DNA of 64,000 nt from Gautieria morchelliformis (Eukaryota > Basidiomycota > Agaricomycetes > Gomphales > Gomphaceae): NCBI GenBank assembly GCA_015179125.1, contig WHVA01000311.1, positions 1-64,000 of the forward strand. The letters run 5' to 3'. Made by a program: the position numbers and the translations under genes. The notes beneath the pieces were generated by a model. It did no database searches, was not told the DNA's origin, and was given only the letters and a program-made list of their open reading frames with translations. Numbering within the stretch: position 1 is the first letter of the stretch; every line of letters begins with the position of its first letter. Below, in pieces: positions 42,477 to 53,345 of the stretch.

Positions 42477-42674
42477 TTGTTAGCAGGTGCAGATACAGAT
42501 GAATCTGATCAAGATATGGAAGATACATATGAAGTGAACAAAATACTGGATCATAAGACAAAAGGAAAGAAGAGAGAATACTTAGTTCAATGGAAAAACT
42601 ATGAAGATCCTACTTGGGTAAGGGAGGAAGATTTTGATACAACACAATGCATAGAGGACTTAGGACTATATTAA
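42477..42674 (+). CDS. Chromodomain ORF downstream of the DDE transposase
   Basis: Encodes about 65 residues: an acidic lead (ADTDESDQDMEDTYEV), then VNKILDHKTKGKKREYLVQW and KNYEDPTWVREEDF, a complete chromodomain pattern with the aromatic residues in place (Y, W, W). It may be the C-terminus of the transposase after a frameshift, or a Gypsy remnant. The position right after the DDE block favours the first. Confidence 0.55.
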   Translation: MLAGADTDESDQDMEDTYEVNKILDHKTKGKKREYLVQWKNYEDPTWVREEDFDTTQCIEDLGLY

Positions 42675-42897
42675 ACGTCAAAAGAAGAACCTTAGACACT
42701 GCTACTAGGAGGATGTTCAGATTGACAATAATGTACATTCTAGAAGGATATATTAGATATCTTTTAAAATATCAACTATAACTGAATTCATAGTCCATCA
42801 TTTTGAGCAATTTGTATATTGTGGATATCCTAAAAATATGTTATATACTGAAGCATGGTGTGTATTGAGATAACAGAGCAATCTCAGATAGGATTTG

Positions 42898-43400
42898 GAT
42901 GACTATATGTTAAAATTATATATGAAGTTTGTTAGATGTACAATAGGGTGTTTCACGCTTGCATTTTCGTGGTGTTTTCGTCGATATTTTCACGACATTT
43001 TTGAGGCGTTTTCGGAAAATGCCCTAGAAAAACGTGAGTTGCAAAAGCGCCGCCGGAGGCCCTTTCGCCGTGTTTTTGATCGCATTTTTCATGGTGTTTT
43101 TCAGGCAATAGAAAGTTCCCTTACATGTATTATATAATCAATGTAACTTTTCTTAATGCCGGGATCCACCTGTTTCACGCTTGGCATTTTCCACACATTT
43201 TCACTGACCTTTTTCCAAAAGCGGCGACGAAAACGCTGACGAAAAAACCTCTGAAAAAACCACGAAAACGCAAGCGTGAAACACCCTAATGATAGAATGT
43301 AGAGGCAAGTATGGACCATATGAGTACATGTTAGAAGTATATATGAAGCATGTTAGATGTACAATCACAGAATGTAGAAACAAGTATGGACAATAACTCT
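42898..43400. repeat. About 75-bp tandem repeat split by the MITE
   Basis: The motif TATATATGAAG(C/T)(A/T)TGTTAGATGTACAAT is found at about 42915-42943 and 43337-43366 with matching flanks (AGAATGTAGA..CAAGTATGGAC). The MITE inserted between units. Confidence 0.5.
42946..43286. mobile_element. MITE with TA target duplication
   Basis: 341 bp, with roughly 28-bp terminal inverted repeats GGGTGTTTCACGCTTGC(A/G)TTTT, flanked by TA on both sides (42944-42945, 43287-43288). No ORF of its own. A further TGTTTCACGCTTGG sits internally at about 43171. TA-flanked TIRs suggest a Tc1/mariner-type source. Confidence 0.75.
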
Positions 43401-43679
43401 ACTGTATTATTATATATGGTTGATAGATCTGATTAGAAGGTATGTTTAAAATAATATGCATGTATAGTACAAAGATATATAACTATTGATGTTTAGACAA
43501 TAGGGTATACACCCTTACCTGGGGAGCTGCAGACTATGAGAAAGAACTTAGGGCTAGGATTAAGCATGCCTTACAGGTTCTGGCAACTGTCTCAATTGTG
43601 ATATATTTTATGAAATATAGATTAGCTAAGCTATATCAAAAGTAGAACCGCGCAGGTCAGGGTAGTTGTGGGCATTGCT

Positions 43680-44258
43680 TATGTCAAGATTGGTAAGCTT
43701 AGTCAGCTGTCCAATCATGAGCCAGCGGCGCAGCCGCGAGTTGACGCTGGCAGCGTTGCTGGTCACGTGACCCATTCGTGTCCCTTGTGACCACATATGT
43801 GAGGGTGGTGCGTGCACGGCCTTCACTCAGTATAAAGAGAGCAACGCCACAGATCCAGTCCCAGGTCACTCCTCTCTGGTGTTCTCTTGCTGTGCTGGTG
43901 GCTGGCTTACTCCTGGCTGGGTTTCTCTTGCTGTGGCTGATGTCTCTTCCTTGGCTGGGTGTCTGCCTACTGTCTTGGCAGGCTTTTCTTGCAGTGGCTG
44001 TCTTTCTATTGGTAGGTAAGTGTCTCTTTTCTATCCAATGGAATCCCATTGACATGTATTCTATTTGTAATGTTATTGGGGTTTTTTTTTTCTTTCTTTT
44101 CTTATTGTATTTTAAGATATGTACACAGGAGGCCAGTCCACTTGTGCGAGAGACAAGCGGGGGGTCAGCCCCGCGCAGCACTGCGGCCGCTTGTGCTCAG
44201 CTGGGAAAAATTTTGATTGAGCCTGGCCTGCGTAATCCCCACCTGGGTTGAGTACTGT
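43680..44258 (+). other. LTR-like promoter region, unresolved
   Basis: Starts TGTCAAGATTGG like LTR-A but diverges at once. TATAAAG at 43831 is followed by CT-rich imperfect repeats (TCTCTTGCTGTG..GGCTGG). Probably another LTR family; it is cut by the LTR-A at 44259. The plus ORF here looks spurious. Confidence 0.35.
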
Positions 44259-45425
44259 TGTCATGACCTGTCTATTTCTCTTACCCCACTGTCTCTATGT
44301 TCCCCCTCGTCACTCCCTAGCATCTTCGCCAGAGTTCACCACACCCTCCAACCACTCCCCCTCTACGTCCACTCTACCCGCTGTTCGCCCCATTCTCCGA
44401 ACCGCTATTCGCTGCTCGCGCATTTGTCATGACCTGTCTATTTCTCTTACCCCACTGTCTCTATGCTCCCTCCCGTCACTCCCTAGCATCTTTGCCAGAG
44501 TTTGCCGCACCCACCAACCACTCCCCCTCTACGTCCACTCTACCCGCTGTTTGCCCCATTCTCCGAACCACTATTTGCTGCTCGCGCATTTCGCCAGCAG
44601 GCACGCCATCAAATACGATCGATACCATTCACCTGGCATGATGGTTCATCATTAACCCCATCATCTTCTTAATCCAACCCCTTTGGGTGTTCATATGGCC
44701 AAAGTATGTTCGCAGGACGTCCCTTCCATAGGTTGTGCGGGATCAACCCAGTAAACGAAGAGTCCGTGCAGGGTAGCATGTATGCAGGTCCCAAGACATG
44801 GTTTTGTCCATAAGTGCCTTTGCCACCTTTACTCTCTGTCATTTCATGTTCGCACCCTTCCCCCACTCTATGGTATGTTTATTCCATCTACTTAGTATCA
44901 TGACTGCGCACCCCTATCCAACCCTGACTCACGACAGCCTCTTTCCTATTCGCTAATACCTTACGAGCATTCGATATAAGTAGTTTACATTCGCATGTAT
45001 ATTCTCCAGTTCAATTATCATATGTCGTCCATCTTGTGCAAACTTGACCTCGCGGTGATCATCGTCTTGTGCCTTCTCCTGGAGATTTCTATCTTCAACC
45101 AGAAGAGGACTTAGGCACCACTGGTGAGTTCTCATACTTCATCTTCGTTACCTTAGCCTTCGAACTATTTTCTGTGCTGACGGCGAAGGGATTGTCGCTA
45201 CTTAGACAACCCTTCCGTGACACCTTGCATGTTACATCGTCAAGTGCCATGGGCTATTTCGCTACGACTGTAGACAGGGCGAGCTCCGCTCGGGCAGCCC
45301 TCTTATCTTGTGAACATTTATTGGTTCACCTATTCACCGAACGGCATACTTATTCGCACAAGTTATTCGGGCATTCGCTGTGTTCCCTAATACATGATAT
45401 TAACACCTAAAAACCAATATTGACA
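44259..45425 (-). mobile_element. Solo LTR-A, reverse copy with 166-bp terminal duplication
   Basis: 1167 bp, TGTCATGACCTG...CAATATTGACA, with TSD ACTGT at 44254-44258 and 45426-45430. The first 166 bp (44259-44424) are repeated immediately at 44425. Confidence 0.92.
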
Positions 45426-45430
45426 ACTGT

Positions 45431-46145
45431 GCCGACTTGTGCCCAGCACAAATGGTCCCACCCAGCGCTTCTTGTTAGTATTTATTAATATTCTTGTTCC
45501 AACCCAATATGATTGCCAAAATATCTATATTTATTGCTTTCCTACAGATCATGTGACATGTAACAAGTTCTGGTGTTCGTGTATGTAACGAATGCGAACG
45601 CCTCCACCACAACCGTCTTGCACCAGCCTGAAACAGTGAGATCAGGTCAGTGCAAGGCAAATCAGGTGTCAGATAGCACATACCACTTCGGTGTGTAAGG
45701 CTGTAGGCTTACACCGCTCCCTGGGAATGCATGAGCAGATGTGTCCCTCAGCAGCAAAGAGCAGCAGTATCCCTTGGCAGCGGCAGAATAACCCAAGGCC
45801 CAGAGAAGGTACATAGCAGCTACAATCTGAGCTACAGTGAGGCAGCAAAGGCCAGGCAGTTGGTCGAGACAGCTGGAGCGACAAGCAGCTAGAGCGAAGC
45901 ACCAAGACTCAAAGCACAGGTCCTCAGAGTGACTGTTGAGCTGCAGCGCAGTATCCCAGGCTCAAGGCATGACTAGCAGAGAGAACGAGCCACTGTCGTC
46001 GATGATACATGTGGGGTTGGGAATGAGACCGCTTAACCAAACATGGACAAATGTCACAATGCCGGTGACTTTGAGGACTGACAGCATATAGACATGGTGT
46101 TGATATTATTGACTTTTTATATACACATTCTGTCCCACTAGCCTA
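45431..46145. other. No gene recognised
   Basis: Only short ORFs without recognisable motifs; sequence continues the unit interrupted by the LTR-A. A CAG-rich stretch lies at about 45720-45960. Confidence 0.3.
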
Positions 46146-46640
46146 TTAATTCATGTTCAAAATTGCACTGAGGCCTCCTCGTCGTTTGGCCGGCAGCTTC
46201 AGTGCAAAGTGCAAGTTACCGCCGCTAAGGCTGCTCAGGCCTGAATAGAGGTACTTTCTTACAAGCTCGATGGTATTGCTTGGTGGCAGTGCGTCTGCAT
46301 CTTGAGGCTCTGCTGCCCCTTGATCTTGACTTGCAACAGACAGGGATAATACCTTTATCACATCATGTCAAGAGTGCACCATAACATATAGAATGCTGCT
46401 CACCATGATCTTCATCATCCGCCCTTTCAGTTAATTCATTGTGCTCCCAGGCATTCTGTGAAAATATATATCATAGGGGTAGCACAGGAGGCCATATCCA
46501 TCTTCGCATGCGCTCTCTGTCTAATCGCTCTATAACCTGAAGCTACTTCCAAGATCAAACAATAGAACATAGAAGGTTTAATGTTAAAAATACGAACCAT
46601 GTCATGGACTGCTTCTCCAAACCTCAACAGATGGTATCAG
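46146..46640 (-). CDS. Possible spliced hypothetical gene fragment
   Basis: Minus exons read NAWEHNELTERADDEDHG (about 46450-46405) and, after a likely intron, QDQGAAEPQDADALPPSNTI followed by ELVRKYLYSGLSSLSGG, ending LSAILNMN at 46146. GTGAGC follows the first exon. No family recognised; it could be the C-terminus of a transposon protein. Confidence 0.3.
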
Positions 46641-47484
46641 GGTATTCTAGATCCTCTTCACAGATCTTGTCATCTCCCCCCCCACACCGCTTCCTCTTTT
46701 GATCTTTCATAAGGCTCTAATAATGTGGCTGATAAAAGGTGGGATTCAATTCCTCCAAGGAAGACGAGCAGTGAAAATCACCTTTTTTCAAGCAAAAAGT
46801 GTTCCATGACACCTTTTTGAGGGCCCATTCATGCACCATCCAAATATCCTTACAATCAGTGGGTTCTGCGGGCGAAGATGCAGCCATGCCCCAGGTGACA
46901 GAACTTACACTGAGGATTGTGCAAGTTGGGAGCTGGACTGATGGGAATGTCTGTATGCAAGGACTGCCTCAGGGACTGTACCAGATTGGTCCCGAACATG
47001 GATTCCATGTGCCCCCCTGAGAACGTGAGCTGGGTGTATGCTCCGCCCAAGCGCAAGCTGAGAACCAACTGAGGCCCAGTAGGAGCTGCAGTGTGAGATG
47101 CCCAGTCTGAGCTCCAACCTGCACTGGACTCAGTTGCGGACTTTGGGGTGGGGCTTCGACCGAGCTCATGCGGGTTTCCACTTCATTCACATGTGGAGTA
47201 TAGTAAATTGGCCATCATACTCAGTCTATCTTAAGGTCTGCCTGTGTGTGCTTTATATTTTTGTGAAATGAAATTTTTTCGAAAATATATTTCAATAAAA
47301 TCCCTCAACTTTGCTGAAAAAAATGTATTTTACCATATGTACGGTATATTTTCACCTTTTTTTCGAAAATAGACATCAACTAGAGTAAGGGCCGATACCG
47401 GCAGTCCCCTTGCACTAGAATTGAGCAAGACAGTAAACATTTGGCCAATTAATTTACACGACAAAGGCTATGTGACTAAGAACG
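46641..47484. other. No gene recognised
   Basis: AT-rich and mixed sequence with short ORFs only. Confidence 0.3.
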
Positions 47485-48110
47485 TTATGCATGAATCTTT
47501 TTCTTAGGGCTCGTTGAAGGGCCATCCCTTACATTCTTCCTTTTCATGGGAGATGCAACCGGAGGTTTCGGGGGAGATATGACCAACATCTTGTGAATCA
47601 AGGGTATGCTCATGGCCTTAGCACTGCTATCAGCGAATACCCAGCTTGCGAGGGCGAAGTTCACCTCCACAATGGCTCCTTTTAGCAATCTATCGTACTG
47701 GGATGGTACGATAGGGTCTTCGTTGACATTGAAGGCAGGGAGGGGAGAAAAGTCGTGCGTGTGTTTCACAGCATTCATTGCATCTCTTGCAGCATCGGTC
47801 ACAGGCCAAGTAGCGAAGCTGAAAGGGTCTTTTAGAATATGAGTCAGGCATGTGTACCTTCAACAAAGCAATTAGGTCGTACCTTGGTCATTGTCGTCGG
47901 TTGAACGCGTGGCTGGGCGAACACCACACGAATTACGCTTATCTTTTGTAGTATGGAGTTGGGAAACTGACCATTGACTTCGCTGCTGCCTTCACGACTG
48001 TCAGGGCTATCCACAAATTTTTCCTGGAGAACAAGTGAGCCCGTAAGTACAAATCCATGTAATGAATGTGCATACGTCGAAGAGATAGTGCGTGAACGTG
48101 ACACCTCCAT
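47485..48110 (-). CDS. Hypothetical host-like gene, 3' part
   Basis: The terminal exon reads TDAARDAMNAVKHTHDFSPL, then DPIVPSQYDRLLKGAIVEVN, FALASWVFADSSAKAMSI and a basic tail SPMKRKNVRDGPSTSPKKK ending at 47485. Upstream exons include VIRVVFAQPRVQPTTMTK (ends at a GTACGA donor near 47883) and KFVDSPDSREGSSEVN. The last exon looks like a real protein with a nuclear-type basic C-terminus, but the 5' end runs into the tandem repeats at 48.2 kb. Function unknown. Confidence 0.45.
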
Positions 48111-48234
48111 TTACAACACAAGGATTTTTCTGCATGATAGTAGCGCAGGACAAACAAGAGCTGTAGGAAAGGGACACGGACATGGACACGGATCAAAAAT
48201 AAGGGACGAAAGAGGACAGTCAAACGACGAACCT

Positions 48235-48945
48235 GCAGACGCACCCGGAAATAACGAGACTTTTGCAAAACTACCTTGAAATTAGAAAGAAATCCGTAGG
48301 AGGGGGATACGGTCCATACTTGAACCATTGGAATGTTGAGGAGTGGCCACAACATTAGGAACTACCTTGAAATCAGAAAGAAAGCCATAGGAGGCAGATG
48401 CGATCCGTACTTGAACAATTGGAAAGTTGAGGAGTGGCCATGACATTAGGACACTCAAGAAAAGAACCTGCAGACGCACCCAGAAATAACGAGACATTTG
48501 CAACACCACCCTGAAAAGAGAAAGAAAGCTGTAGGAGGGGGATAGGAACCATACTTGAACGATTGGAAAGTTGGGGAGTGGCCACGACATTAGGACACTT
48601 AAGATAATCGCGTGAAGAGAGACACAGACAACACACAAGTAACGCAAGTATGACCAAAAGTAGGCCATGCCGACGTGGCAACGGCACTTGGCCATGACAA
48701 TATACTTGAACAATTGGAATGTTGTGGGGTGGCCACGACATTAGGACACTTAAGAAAAACGCGCGAAGAGAGACACATATGACATGCAAGTAACGCAAGT
48801 ATGACCAAAAGTAGGCCGTGCCAACACGGCAACGGCACTTGGCCACAACAATAGGACACTTAAGAAAACTGCGCGAAGAGAGACACATATGACACGCAAG
48901 TATGACCAAAAGTAGCCCGTGCCGACGCAGCAAGGGCACTAGTGC
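48235..48945. repeat. Composite tandem repeat
   Basis: Interleaved modules: GACGCACCC(G/A)GAAATAACGAGAC, CTGAAA..AGAAAGAAAGC(T/C)(G/A)TAGGAGG, TACTTGAACAATTGGAA(T/A)GTTG, GTGGCCACGACATTAGGACAC and AAGTATGACCAAAAGTAGGCC recur three to four times in varying order, indicating a higher-order repeat grown by duplication. Confidence 0.75.
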
Positions 48946-49239
48946 ACGCGCCCATGTGCCAGGTGCCTGCAGCTATCCCACGATTTTCCAGTGGGAGAGC
49001 CCTAGCAGAGCAAGGGGATAAGTTTCCCTGACTTTGTTCAACAACAGCTTCTGCTTGCAATGTGGGTTCTTTTGTTATGTTATTTTATATACTGTATATA
49101 GATAGTAATAAATTACCATGACTTTGCTCAAAGTTAATGATAAGTGAGAGCCCCTGCTTGTAAATATAAGTCTATTTCTCTAATATTCACTTCTGACATT
49201 CATTTATCTTCTCTTCTATACAATAATAATTTCACTATG

Positions 49240-49440
49240 AGGACACATGGAGGACATGCTACCCTCAGGGGACACCCTACACTTGGGGAACACATGCTAT
49301 TCACAGGGACATGCTATGCACAGTATACTTGAGGGACACACTATGTGTGAGGACATGCTATGTGTGAGGACATGCTACATGTGAGGACAGGGTATGTGTG
49401 AGGACACTATGTGTGAGCACATGCTATCTACTGAGGTTAT
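49240..49440. repeat. Minisatellite GGACATGCTATGTGTGA
   Basis: About ten imperfect copies of a 14-20 bp unit, such as GAGGACATGCTATGTGTGAG. It resumes at 49917-50050 after a repeat insertion; similar words occur at about 39030-39195 and 63365-63400. Confidence 0.7.
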
Positions 49441-49459
49441 TAGCAGTTCCCACATGTGA

Positions 49460-49917
49460 GGCCATGTATAAAGGCAACCTAGGCAGACGCTCTACACTCA
49501 AGCAACGAACTGGCGAAGGGGATCCAAAGTAAGATAGAGAACTATATACAGGACACAGACATACCTGGCGAAGGGGGATCCAAAGAGAAAACTCTAAGGA
49601 ACCCCTTCGCCACCTAACTACGACTATAAGTAAACTCAGGCATGCTAGCCCAATCACCAAATGCATGAGTTACATAAGCAATCATGCCAGCGATAACAGG
49701 GCTGTACAGATAAGGAAGGAATGATGTCGGAAGGGGCCGGAACAGGGAGGGAAATAAATGGAAAACAAGGCAGAAGGATTCCGAAGGCTAGGAGAAGCTC
49801 AGGGGCCACCAACAACACACTGCAATAGTGCATGCGATAATGCATGCGATAATGCGCACTGTGATAATGCACATCGCGATAAAGCAGTGTGTGATTGGTG
49901 TTCCCCTGACACCATGC
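49460..49917. repeat. LTR-C-like repeat, copy 2
   Basis: Starts near TGTATAAAGGCAACC, has two GGGATCCAAAG boxes and ends GTTCCCCTGACA. It lies inside the minisatellite, suggesting insertion there. It contains short CATGCGATAATG repeats at about 49830-49870. Confidence 0.45.
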
Positions 49918-50050
49918 TACATGTGAGGACATGCTATCTACTGAGGTTATTAGCAATCCCTATCTGTGAGGCCACGCTACGTGTGAGGACATGCTATGGG
50001 TGAGGACACACTACGTGTGAGGGCATGCTATCTACTGAGGTTATTAGCAG
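49917..50050. repeat. Minisatellite, second segment
   Basis: Continues the GAGGACATGCTA(C/T) unit with CTACTGAGGTTATTAGCA interspersed, the same words as at 49425-49450. This supports duplication or interruption of one array. Confidence 0.65.
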
Positions 50051-50324
50051 TTCAACCACCTCTTTGGTCACCAGGCAAAACAGATCGCATAGATCTGACT
50101 TCATACTATCCAGTCCTGGCATGCATAACAGAGTTAGCTCACATGAGTGTGAGCAAGGGGCGGGCACCCAGCCCTCAGACATAAAGGGATCAATTCACCA
50201 CTCCCTGATGGATCAACAGCCTTTATTGTCAAGTTTGGAACACCAATCACCGCGTTTTAGGGGTTCGTAATCGTGGTGGGAATTCTCACGAGTAGGTGAG
50301 ATCTAGCGGGGTTATAGTGGGTGC

Positions 50325-51420
50325 TCAGGCTGTGATCAGTTGGGGTGCTCGGGCTGTGATCAGTCGGGGTACTCGGATCATGAATATGGCGTGCCTTGCA
50401 TTCAGTTTAGATACCTTCATAGATGTTAGTCCTTGTTCGTAGGTCCAAACAATATAGGTATTCAGCATCATAACACGTGAGCTCATCACAGCCTGATCGA
50501 CCTGCCTCCTCTGAGCACAAGCTTTTATGAACTTGTGAAATTGTGCCCGCGCATATCGTGTATTTGCGATGCTATTACCTACATCCATGTTTAAGCCTCG
50601 CAAGTAGTCCTAATCTAATTATACTTGAGCCCCTCGAAACCAGGCAGATCGGTGGAGATAAAATTAGTTCCATTACTCTAATAGGTAGCACCTCAACGCG
50701 ATGCGTCATAGCTACATCATGTCCACACCGCCCCATAGAATTTTATTTTCTACCTTAAGAGCCGTTCCACTGCCTTCCCCGCACCCTGAAAACATGCGGG
50801 TTGTTCACCACGACCCAAGCGACCCATATCCCAACCCACCGCCAACTCTGACGAATTCGAAGTTGCGTAATGCCCAATAAATGAAGCAAAGAACATATGT
50901 ACGTGAGTCTTCAGGATACCTGCTCATCAAATATCAACATTGCAACGACATACGAGACTTGTACTTACACTGCACGCTGAGTATAGCGACAGCTTCTCTG
51001 TAGCCAATTAAGGAAAGGCAACTGATGATAAAAACTGCTCCCTGGACTTACAACCCTGATTCCCACCAGCGTAAACCGGTGCAGCTGCCGAAACGGAGGG
51101 TCTGTGAGTAAAGAGTTCGTGTACGGCAGCAGTGGAAACATACAACTGAAGGGGAATCAGTGGCCCACGTGTGTACCATGTCTATGCGAGCTCACCTTCA
51201 GCGAAACTGCAGATGGCCATGTGTACACTTTTTGAAGGGATTAAAATATGACAGTTTTGAAAGAACGGCTTCACCTAAGATATACAGGATAAGGATAAAC
51301 TGTCCAAAATAAGGGTTCTATGAAAGGCGCCGTCAGCTTCGTCCTGGCCCAGCTGAGAAGTGGAAAGTTCTACGAATAGGAATAGCCCTTTTCCAAATCT
51401 ATGTCCAGAGTAATTCCATA
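50325..51420 (-). CDS. Possible spliced hypothetical gene
   Basis: Minus exons bounded by GT..AG: MAICSFAEG near 51220; LYVSTAAVHELFTHRPSVSA then APVYAGGNQGCK (51146-51049); EKLSLYSACS (about 50990); and MDVGNSIANTRYARAQFHKF, IKACAQRRQVDQAVMSSRVM (50590-50470). Introns would be about 50 nt, as in the host genes. No family recognised, and start and stop are uncertain. Confidence 0.35.
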
Positions 51421-53092
51421 CAAGTCGTATCTGCATATAACTGCATAAGAGAAATTGACTTCAGCAGGATCATGCCGCGAGAGAGCTGACCACGTCGAAT
51501 CGACCGGGGCATCTTCTTCACCAACATTGAGAGCATTGATATGGGATAAAGAGGCAAATTTGCCTGTATGGCGTTTGAGATGGTTAAGACATACTTATAT
51601 GCACTGTTGGATTTACTCTTGTAATCGATCAAGAGGAGGCGGGGACAGAAGGTCGTAGAGCCCTGGGGGACATCGGAATCGGTAAGAATGGCGGTGGTAG
51701 TCGCTGACATAGATCTGGCGCAAGACCCTCTCTGAATGACACGTTGGACCCAGCGGCGCACATGCACATGGCCCCGCACATTCACGCGCCCGCGCCCTTC
51801 CCTGTGCCGTCGCCGCTCTCGCCGTTCCCCCGCGCACCGTGGTCTGTGAGGTGTGGTGTGCGCGCGCTGTGGGGCACGAAAAGCAAAAAGCACACATGGC
51901 CATGACCGTGATGTGCCCGCCCAGTGCTACTGGCCCACGTGGGGCGAACACATCACGGTCATGGTGGTGGTGGTGAGAGAGGAAGAACGAGTGTACTCTA
52001 ATTACATCAGGTCGGGATCCGAAAGGACTTCAGAGAATTCTACTAGTACTAGTAGTGACTAATATATTGTTAAGTTGCTGCTCTCCAAATTTTTCCAAGT
52101 TCAGCCCGGGAACGAGCAATCATATGCCCTTGCATGTGTTGCCGCGTGGCCACACATGGCTGAAGTCTGATCGGGATCAAGCGTCGGTCTGATTTATCCG
52201 TACTATGACAGAATCCGACAACCCACGATGTGGGGTTACCCTGGGTACTCGTGATCCTATGTTGAAGATTGAGGACATGGGGTTGCAGAAGATTGAACCC
52301 AGCCCCAGGTATTTAGACGTCCGCGGCGCCGACATCATCGTAGATCACGAGTACCCACTAATGTCTAGGAGTTGGCACTTCTATATCAGACTAGCCTACA
52401 TATTCCGACCACGATTACCAAGCCCTAAAACGTGGTGAATCAATGAAGGCGATTTGGATGGGAGCGATTGGTGGCCTACAGCACCAACTGCAGGTGTGCA
52501 GAGTAAAATGAGGACATGCATCACAAGAGAAGGAAATGTCCTGCCTATTGTCACATCTGTCTGCCTTGCAACTCATGCTTGGGATTTACTCAACAACAAC
52601 CAAGGAAGGGACAGAGGAGCACATCAAATCTGACTGCACTTTGGGTCTTCCTCCATTTCTGATTTTGGTATTGTTTCTATTTCTCTGAGAATTGGATCTA
52701 TTTCACAATGCACAAGGGCAAGGAATTGCTACCGGAATGTAACATGTAAACTGTTCACTTTTAACATGTGTCTGGTGTGCATGGATTCCATTATTTTGAT
52801 GAGTCCTCTCATGGCCGATTTCCTGATGGCATTCCTGCATGGTTCCAAGACAGTGCAGTGACTCCCAAAGTGGCACATCAACTATGGAATGGAGCCACTG
52901 TTCTGCTATTCAAGATGAAATCCTTCTCAAAGCTTTGAAACCTGTGGATTATGACAATAGGCGCAATCTTATAATCTCTGATGATTCAGTCAAGACCATT
53001 ACCACTTTCATATCTAGAGTTGCTGCGAGGACCATCACGGATGTCAAGAGGGAGGTCTGCATGTTCAAATCTGTGTAAGCACACTACACACT
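51421..53092. other. Mostly unassigned; retroelement-like fragment at the end
   Basis: A GC-rich stretch (51740-51960) gives long arginine-rich minus frames that look spurious. At about 52790-52915 a plus frame reads FPDGIPAWFQDSAVTPKVAH, possibly transposon-derived. It is interrupted by the Gypsy insertion at 53098. Confidence 0.3.
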
Positions 53093-53097
53093 GGGGA

Positions 53098-53311
53098 TGT
53101 AAAGATGTCTATCTTAATCCTTGAGTCACAAGAGCATGGCAGAACTTGACCAATGTGTGGTATTCTGATGCTACGTAGTGACAGTGTAAGGGTAAGATGC
53201 GATGGGAGCTGCTGACCAGTTCCCACGCATAAACTATACAGTGGGTCTCTAAGGGGCCCACTGGGATTAGGTAAACAACTAGTGTACATACAGATACATA
53301 GGTTATTTACA
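53098..53311 (-). repeat. 3' LTR of the large Gypsy element
   Basis: 214 bp, TGTAAAGATGTC...GTTATTTACA in plus-strand reading, preceded by TSD GGGGA. Confidence 0.92.
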
Positions 53312-53345
53312 CCCTCCCACTCTATAGACAACTATAGGGTACCAC

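Noticed and set aside
43778-44251. A 157-codon plus ORF with hydrophobic stretches resembling a membrane protein
   Set aside because: The hydrophobicity comes from CT-rich repeats and a poly-T run in an LTR-like promoter region; no conserved motif.
48235-50050. CRISPR-like array
   Set aside because: Repeat units are degenerate, of unequal spacing and without unique spacers; the window is eukaryotic.
51399-51951. Arginine-rich minus ORFs
   Set aside because: Driven by a GC-rich patch; residues do not form a recognisable domain and no splice-supported continuation was found there.
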